This document shows, in pieces, positions 58,101-64,000 of a DNA stretch of 64,000 nt. Positions within the stretch are counted from its first letter, which is position 1; every line of letters starts with the position of its first letter. The stretch covers positions 22,777,265 through 22,841,264 of the forward strand of contig NC_089589.1 of NCBI RefSeq assembly GCF_019320115.1, in the 5' to 3' direction. The notes beneath the pieces were generated by a model. The model did not search any database. It was not told where the DNA came from and worked only from the letters and a program-made list of their open reading frames with translations. Source of the stretch: Miscanthus floridulus (taxonomy: Eukaryota; Streptophyta; Magnoliopsida; Poales; Poaceae). The position numbers and the translations under genes are program-made.

Positions 58101-61100
58101 TCTCATGATAAGTTGCAACGAAATTGAACATATAGTGTCAAATTGGAATAAAAAAATAAACCAAATGTCACAAAGGGACGAATTTATTTTCTAGGATCAT
58201 ATACCCAATCTTTGGGTTTCAAACGAGGACTAGCTTCATGTAGGCTTGTATTAGGACCGATTAGTTAATTACTGAACCATCAGCAGGGACAGATGTTCGT
58301 TAAAATAAATCCTCTGGTTTCTCTGGTTCCTTCTTTCACCTTCAACCTGGCCGATAGCAGGACCAATTTCTGACAACATCGTGGCTGTATAGTTTGCATC
58401 CTCCATGATCCATGCTATACATTTCGGTTATTAACATAAAGTTGGGTTAATATATCGACCAATCAAACATACATACATTAGGATATTTTTAGTTAATAGA
58501 TCATCAAGTGCTAAACTGTTACTTAACAAACCACATATAAATGACACTGATAATTTATTTTAAATTACATTACTATGGCATGACAAAAAAGTTTATAAGT
58601 TTTTATTTCAAATAATTTTATAAAATTTGACTCAAATACTATGTCATATCGACACTAGTAATTTAATTTTGATTATTCTATATTTTTATAAAAATAATAC
58701 TTCTACTACATATACAATTTTCGAATGTAGCAAGTTCAAAATCTTAGGCCCTGTTTGGATGCAGATGTATTTTTGGAGTTTTAGAAAAGTACCATGCTTT
58801 TATGAAATACTTTGATTTTATTAGAGTTGTATGAAGTGTTTTGATGCAACAAATTTTATGGTTTTGAAAACCAGAGTTTTGCTAAATTTGTAGTCTCTTT
58901 AGAGTTTTATAAACTCATATCTAGAACTCTTTGTTGCTAAATCATGGTTTACCACAACTATAGGTTCTAAAATCATTGTTTCCTAATACTACGTCTCTTA
59001 ATACTACAACATCCAAACATGGCCTTAAGTGCCATAGTGCAGGCTGACATGATAGTTCATACCATTATTAATAGGCTAGTGGGTAGCATAGGACCTAGCA
59101 CTACCGCAAACACATGCCATCATTGTCGGACCATCATTGCTGGTTGCTTTGGAACCGGCAGTGATAGTACAACTGACAGTGATAGATGAACTTTCACAAA
59201 CGAATCGAACTTTCATGAACGAATCGTGGCTACAAGTGATAGTGACAGGCAGTGTACTATCACTGCTGGTTATAGCCACGAACATGCAGTGAAGGACCAC
59301 CCGTCATGGCCGGTTTGTGGCTATAACCAGCAGTGATAGGCTATTTTACGAAAAAGTAATAACTTTTTCATATGATGTTTGATAAGATAAGCTTTATACG
59401 TTCAAAAAGATTTAAAACTTTGTAGTTAACAACTTTTTAATTTAAGATGGTTTACATATCAAAATATTCTATGTAAGTTCACCAATGGGATTTGAGATGG
59501 TTAATGATGTCGAATGGAGACAAAGTCAATAGTAGAGTTAGTAGTCGATGAGATCGATCTACAACTTTGCAGCTAACAACCTTTTCATTTGAGATCATTT
59601 AGAGTATCAAATATGCAATATAAGATTCAAAATTGTGTAGTTAAAAGAATAGCATCAGTTGTATAGTCACAAGTGTTGTATAGCTCTGCTGGTATAGATG
59701 CTCTGGAGAATGTTGATATCTTGAGTTTAAATACTGTCATTGTCGGTTACTGGCAATGAAGATGCAGTAATCTGGCGTACATTTTGTGCTTTTTTATCAC
59801 TTATCTCTATCAGTACTTGGCAGTGAGAAGTAGTCTGGCGTACTGTACAACCTTTTTTAATAAAATAAGAAAAAAATAAATAAAAGATACGATAAATACT
59901 GGAGTGACTATAAACATCAGGTAGACGAGAGTTGGCAATGATAGTGACTGATGAGAACACTATTCTTGTACACAGTCACGGTCATACGCTTAGAACGTCG
60001 CATGTGAATTTTGCCTCTGCACACCGTATCGTTTTTTAGCACTTGATTTTGCTTCCGATTATGACCAAGTGTATTTATATCTACATATTCCATTCAATTA
60101 ACAAGCTTAAGTTGCTTTGCAGGTGGTTGGAAATGAAAACAATGATGAACCAAAGGTTGATGCATTGAAGGACATTGGAACGTCGATTATAGCAAAATGT
60201 GATGGTTTGCCTCTCGCAGTCAAAGTAATAGGAGGCCTTCTCCGCCAGAGAAACATAAGGCGAAGCGACTGGAAAAATGTCCTAAATGATTCTACATGGT
60301 CAGTATCTCAAATGCCAGAAGAGCTAAACTATGCAGTATACCTGAGCTATCAAGATCTGCACCCTGAGTTGAAGTCTTGCTTTCTGCACTACGCCCTCCT
60401 CCCAAAGAACACGGTGTTCTGGTATGACCGTATTGTTGCCATGTGGATTAGTGAAGGATTTGTTCATGGTAACTCACAGGATTTGGAAGTGTTAGGAAAA
60501 GAGTACTATGACCAGTTAATAGCTAGGAACCTTCTAGAGCCTGCTCAAGGGTACATAGACCAGACAGTTTGCAATATGCATGATGTTGTTCGCTCGTTCG
60601 CTCAGTATTTGACTAGAGATGAAGCATTGATAGCTCACAAAACTGAGCCTGGCCATACCAATAACATTAACCCACAAAATGTTATTCGGTTATCACTAAA
60701 ATCCAAAGAATCAGAGTCAAACGAGCTAGAGTGGAGTTCTCTACAAGCACATATATCACTGCAAACACTTATTTTAGTTGGGGAAATAAAGATCAACCCA
60801 GGTGATTCACTGTCATCCTTTCCTTGTTTGCGGACCCTACATATAGAAGATGGAAATTTTGATGCATTGTCTGAATCTTTGGTCCAACTCAAACACTTGA
60901 GGTATTTGTGCCTAGCTGGCACTGACACATCTAGGCTGCCAGAAAAAATAGACATGATGCAATTCTTGCAGTGCATTGAGCTTTGTAATTGTAGAAGAAT
61001 GGTGAAGCTTCCTGGTGGCATTGGAAAGTTACGGCAGCTGAGGTATCTAAGCCTTTTATACTCAGGTATAAACAATATACCCAGGGGTTTCGGCAGCCTA

Positions 61101-62178
61101 ACTAATTTGAGGATATTAAAGGGGTTTCCAGCCCATGTGGAGGGTGATTGGTGTAGTTTGGAAGAATTAGGACCACTTAACCGGCTCACGCGTCTTCATA
61201 TACATGGCCTGGAGAATGTATCTTCTTCCTCATTTGCTATAAAAGCCAGGCTTGGTGAAAAGGTGTGCCTCAGCTATCTGTACTTACAGTGCACTAGTAG
61301 TAGTGGAGGTGCTCACCGGTTGGTGAAACAGGAAGAGCAGCAACACATCGAGAAGGTGTTTGATGAGCTCTGCCCTCCGCCTTGCTTAGAAAATCTTACA
61401 ATCAAAGGGTACATTGGTCAACGACTTCCACGGTGGATGACATTGACAGCAATTGTGTGCCTTGGAAGCTTGAGGATTCTATTCATGGAAGACTTGCCTT
61501 ATTGCACAGAGCTACCTGATGGCTTGTGGCAGCTCCCCAGCTTGGAGTTCCTACTGATTAGAAGTGCCCCAGGCATCAAGCGTGTTGGGCCAGAGTTCTT
61601 ACTACCACACCATCATGAGCACCCAAGCGCTGTGGAGAACTTTGGTTCTAGTTTGAAAATTGTGGTGAGTAGATGTCATGGACTACAGAGGATCAGTAAC
61701 CTACCAAATTTGCAGAACCTTAAAATCAGCTCGTGCCCAAAGTTGAAGGTGCTAGAGGGTTTGCCTGCACTTCAGAAACTCTGGCTGGAGGACTACGACA
61801 TGGAAACACTCCCTGGATATTTGCAGGACGTAAAGCCAAGGCATTTGGATCTAGACTGTGATGTCCTGTTGCTCACTTCCATAGCCCTGAGTGGGACAAG
61901 TTCAGCCATATCAAGCAGGTCAAGGCATATGCAGCTGATAACGACAACAACATTCAAAGGAAGTGGTACGTGAAGTACACGATAGATCCTTTCAGCTTCA
62001 AGACAAACATCAGCCCCTCTGCCGACGCTTCAGGTAAATTAACACAACACTGCTGCTTTATATGTTGCATATACTGAGCACCTTTCTTGCTATTGGAATA
62101 TCTGGTTACTTGACTAGACGGTCCGTTTCAGGGGATGAAACAGAGGAGGTGTTATTGGACAAAGTGGAGCAAGTTTGA
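55130..62178 (+). CDS. NLR copy E: CC-NB-ARC-LRR resistance gene, three coding exons, damaged
   Basis: The only copy with both halves of an immune receptor. Exon 1 (55130-56187): an Rx-type coiled coil with an EDVID-like site (AMYDATNILDL), then the P-loop GVGGIGKTT (55741-55767), kinase-2 LLVMDDVW and RNBS-B/C (GSCVLVTTRHD, EDAWSLLKKQ). Intron 1 runs from 56188 to 60122. Exon 2 (60123-62033, phase 0): VVGNENNDE, GLPL, RNBS-D-like, an intact MHD (60576-60584) and about a dozen LRRs. Exon 3 (62132-62178) ends VEQV-TGA. Lesions: a TAG at 55580-55582 with the frame resuming at 55585 (SSLRARRETTG), and a 16-bp deletion at about 61884 that replaces the last tail with an unrelated frame ending at 61973. 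It is probably a recent pseudogene unless sequencing errors explain these. Confidence 0.88.
56497..57100. mobile_element. Non-autonomous CACTA element (604 bp)
   Basis: Starts CACTACTACACAAAC, ends CTATAGTAGTG, with an 8-bp terminal inverted repeat (CACTACTA/TAGTAGTG) and the 3-bp target duplication AAA (56494-56496 and 57101-57103). Interior words accggtttt and ggtggtgaaag recur near both ends. It is too short to encode protein. It sits in intron 1 of copy E. Confidence 0.85.
58747..59024. mobile_element. Tourist-type MITE (right arm copy)
   Basis: Same 278-bp element as at 9665-9942, here flanked by TTA at 58744-58746 and 59025-59027. It interrupts a sequence that is continuous in copy B (tcttaagtgccatagtgcag at 15137), giving a precise empty site. 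It differs from the left-arm copy at scattered positions, so some time has passed since the duplication. Confidence 0.9.
59099..59860. mobile_element. CACTA-like insertion in NLR intron (right arm)
   Basis: Starts CACTACCGCAAACAC at 59099 and carries CACTGCTGG / ACCGGC subterminal-like words to about 59340, then interior words of the ctacaactttgcagctaaca type. Compared with copy B, an insertion of roughly 0.8 kb lies between about 59075 and 59866, but the second terminus is not clear. The left-arm counterpart is about 8993-9590, split by the solo LTR. Confidence 0.55.
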
Positions 62179-62218
62179 AGGGAATTCATCGTGGAACAAC
62201 AGAGGGAGTAACAATAAA

Positions 62219-62440
62219 GTATGCATGCTACTCCAAGACTATTATTATTACTACATACGTCTCTAGCACTATCGATTATAGAATGCATAAAAGACCTCGC
62301 CTGCAGGTGGAGTGCCGCATGGACAAAAAGCAGCCTTGGAGGCTGGAGCTATCATCGCTTCGGCCGAAGAAGCAGCAATGGAGCCGATTACCACGCTGCG
62401 GGTCGTCGTGAGGCAGTCAGATGTTGGACACTGCAAATAA
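62219..62440 (+). other. Candidate extra 3' intron and exon of NLR copy E
   Basis: A possible intron (GTATGC at 62219 to AG at 62305-62306) and exon (62307-62440, stop TAA). The exon frame reads VPHGQKAALEAGAIIASAEE, then RVVVRQSDVGHCK. Phase across the proposed splice matches the exon 3 frame, but exon 3 carries stops (TGA 62176-62178, and TAA further on) before the donor. Conservation in copies A, B and D suggests a former coding exon, now probably 3' UTR. Confidence 0.4.
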
Positions 62441-62709
62441 ATTCATGGTTACTAGAATGCGATGTGATGTGAATTAATTTTTTTATTCGAATCTGTGTTA
62501 CTGTGGATGCAGGTTACCACCTGAGAATACAGAGCCTTGTACATATAATTAAGTTGTGAGTCGTCATGTTACAAAACAAATGTTATGATACAGCTTATTC
62601 CGGCTTGCGGATTCATTGTGAGCATGAAAATGGCCGTAGGTTGCCAACTAAATGTTCATATATATGCTGCCAGTGCCATCAGAATGCAGCTTCCTAACGA
62701 GGCTCCTTT
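62441..62709 (+). other. NLR copy E 3' flank
   Basis: Conserved downstream flank of the NLR family (aaacaaatgttatgatacag, cttattccggcttgcggatt, tgctgccagtgccat) shared with copies A, B, C and D. The conserved block stops at about 62709, where the spacer begins. No gene. Confidence 0.7.
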
Positions 62710-63579
62710 TATTTTTCAGATATTTAAATTAGTAGCAATATAAAGGACCGAAAACGGTGACCGGGAGCCGTAAAATTTCTCTCGAAATATTTGGCCGCTG
62801 TCCCCAAATCACCGCCAAACAAGCAAACCAAAAGAAATTCCCAAATCTAAAATATCCATGCCAACTGGTGACGAGAATACTTAGATAAGTTCCTTGAATC
62901 GATGGAAAACCAACGCAAAAGATGGAACTTAAATCCGAGCACAAACGCGCAAACCACGGATGAAACAAAAAAAAACAGGGCTGGAAATTCGAACCTGCCA
63001 GACTGGAAATTGGGCCGGCACTTTTGACAGGCACCAGACACAGCCGAGCGGTGCACCGCACGATCAGGAGGCGGTGTACACCGACAGCCGAACAGAACCG
63101 ACAGAAAAACCGCACGAACGGAGTGAAACAGCTACCGCACGTCACTGGGTTGCACGTACCGAGCGGAGATGGAGAGAGGAACAGCCAGCGGTGGGTCAGC
63201 TCGCCGCCGGCCAGATGCAAGCACCGAAGGAAGTAGAGACAGGGAGGAGACCGACGAGAGGATGGCCACCTGGGCGAGCACCGGCTCGGGCCTGGTGAGC
63301 ACGGTGCTGGTGCTCAGTTGCTCGTCTCCCCACACGCAAAAGACGAACAGGAAAAGCAGTGCCTCTGCTAGGCACGAACAGGGAGAAAGAGCGACCAGAA
63401 AATCAAAAGAAAAACGACCCAAATCTCCATCATTAGTTCCAAAAATTTACAAAGATGGAATTCAACTTGCTACGAATCTATCCTCAAGAAATCATCGCTT
63501 GGGATCGACCCAAACTCTGAGAAATTCAGATTGTAGCCAAGAACGAAAATGGAGAAAAACGAACAACGCAACAAATTAT
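62710..63579. other. Spacer, right-arm copy
   Basis: Inverted counterpart of 1858-2710, including identical junctions to the NLR flank and to the LRR fragment. It lacks the 68 bp that the left copy has between gctcgcccag repeats. ORFs on both strands have no recognised domain. A poorly supported possibility is a captured 5' region of another gene. Confidence 0.6.
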
Positions 63580-64000
63580 AAGTGCCCCAGCCATCAAGCA
63601 TGTTGGGCCAGAGTTCTTACTACCACACCATCATGAGCACCCAAGCGCTGTGGAGAACTTTGGTTCTGGTTTGAAAATTGTGGTGAGTAGATGTCCTAGC
63701 CTGGAGAGGATTAGCAATCTGCCAAAATTGCAGGACCTCGTGATCGTAAAGTGCCAAGAGTTGCAGATACTAGAGGGTTTGCCTGCACTTCATAGACTCG
63801 AACTGGAGGACTACGACATGGAAACACTCCCTGGATACTTGAAGGACGTAAACCCAAGGGATTTGCTTCTACTCTGCGCCGCCTCGCTGCTTGCTTCCAT
63901 AGCTAAAGGGAAATCTAGCCCTGAGTGGGACAAGTTTAGCCATATCAAGCAGGTCAACGCATATGCAGATGATAACGACAACAACATTCGAAGGAAGTGG
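63580..64000 (+). pseudogene. NLR C-terminal LRR fragment (copy E2), cut by window end
   Basis: Begins at the spacer junction with APAIKHVGPEFLLPHHHEHP, then [20 protein letters not shown], LRRs and [20 protein letters not shown], still open at the window edge. Its position matches A2, but from about 63650 onward its sequence is much closer to the LRR end of copy A (3330-3840) than to A2. It has no NB-ARC or start, so it is a fragment. Confidence 0.88.

Larger units (their letters stand above)
56188..60122 (+). other. Intron 1 of NLR copy E, filled with transposons
   Basis: Runs from the GT after KKQ (56188) to the AG before VVGNE (60121-60122), and both coding phases are 0. It contains a 604-bp CACTA MITE, a Tourist MITE and a CACTA-like insertion that starts CACTACCGCAAAC at 59099. 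The part from 58734 onward is the inverted partner of the left arm. ORFs inside have no domains. Confidence 0.8.

Overview
The window looks like a stretch of grass (Poaceae) nuclear genome, most likely a panicoid such as a sorghum, sugarcane, millet or maize relative. This is inferred from CC-NB-ARC-LRR genes of a grass-type family, CACTA elements carrying the TTTGCCGAGTGCC subterminal repeat, a Tourist MITE, TG...CA solo LTRs and a 5'-truncated LINE. There is no bacterial-style operon structure, and I saw no rRNA, tRNA or CRISPR. Nearly all real coding sequence falls into two classes: a cluster of related NLR (disease resistance) genes and fragments, and transposases of CACTA elements that invaded the cluster.

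Layout. 620-5584 (minus strand): NLR copy A with a second LRR-end fragment (A2) downstream. 6042-8987: solo LTR in the intron of A. 9665-9942: Tourist MITE. 9956-9994: rearrangement junction with filler DNA. 9995-14813: 5'-truncated CACTA-1. 14814-17605 (plus): NLR copy B. 18549-19066: LRR fragment C, followed by a LINE (19933-20165) and a second solo LTR (20242-20889). 22346-35228: complete-ended 12.9-kb CACTA-2 on the minus strand, with TNP2- and TNPA-type genes. 37706-38660: NLR 3' remnant D. 39267-about 42430: CACTA-4, which has lost its TNP2 gene. 43200-44693: intron-like flank F of another NLR copy, interrupted at 44694 by CACTA-3. CACTA-3 carries fragments that resemble captured host exons, including a WG/GW-rich segment. 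51118-62440 (plus): NLR copy E with leader, CC/NB-ARC exon, a 3.9-kb TE-filled intron and an LRR exon. 63580-64000: LRR fragment E2.

Main structural result. The left end (about 1790-9955, minus) and the right end (58734 to about 63650, plus) are near-identical inverted copies of one NLR block, about 49 kb apart. Nested insertions give a relative order of events: NLR copies existed; the Tourist MITE entered the intron (absent from B, present in both arms); the block was duplicated in inverted orientation; the 2.9-kb LTR element entered the left arm only.

Every NLR copy visible here carries at least one lesion, so the locus reads as a decaying NLR cluster exchanging LRR ends. Copy E is the most nearly complete gene. 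CACTA-2 is structurally complete but has a 4-bp frameshift in its TNP2 gene. The most unusual signals are the filler-DNA junction, the swapped C-terminal LRR tract in E, the WG/GW fragment in CACTA-3, and a downstream exon frame that has been preserved through multiple-of-3 indels.
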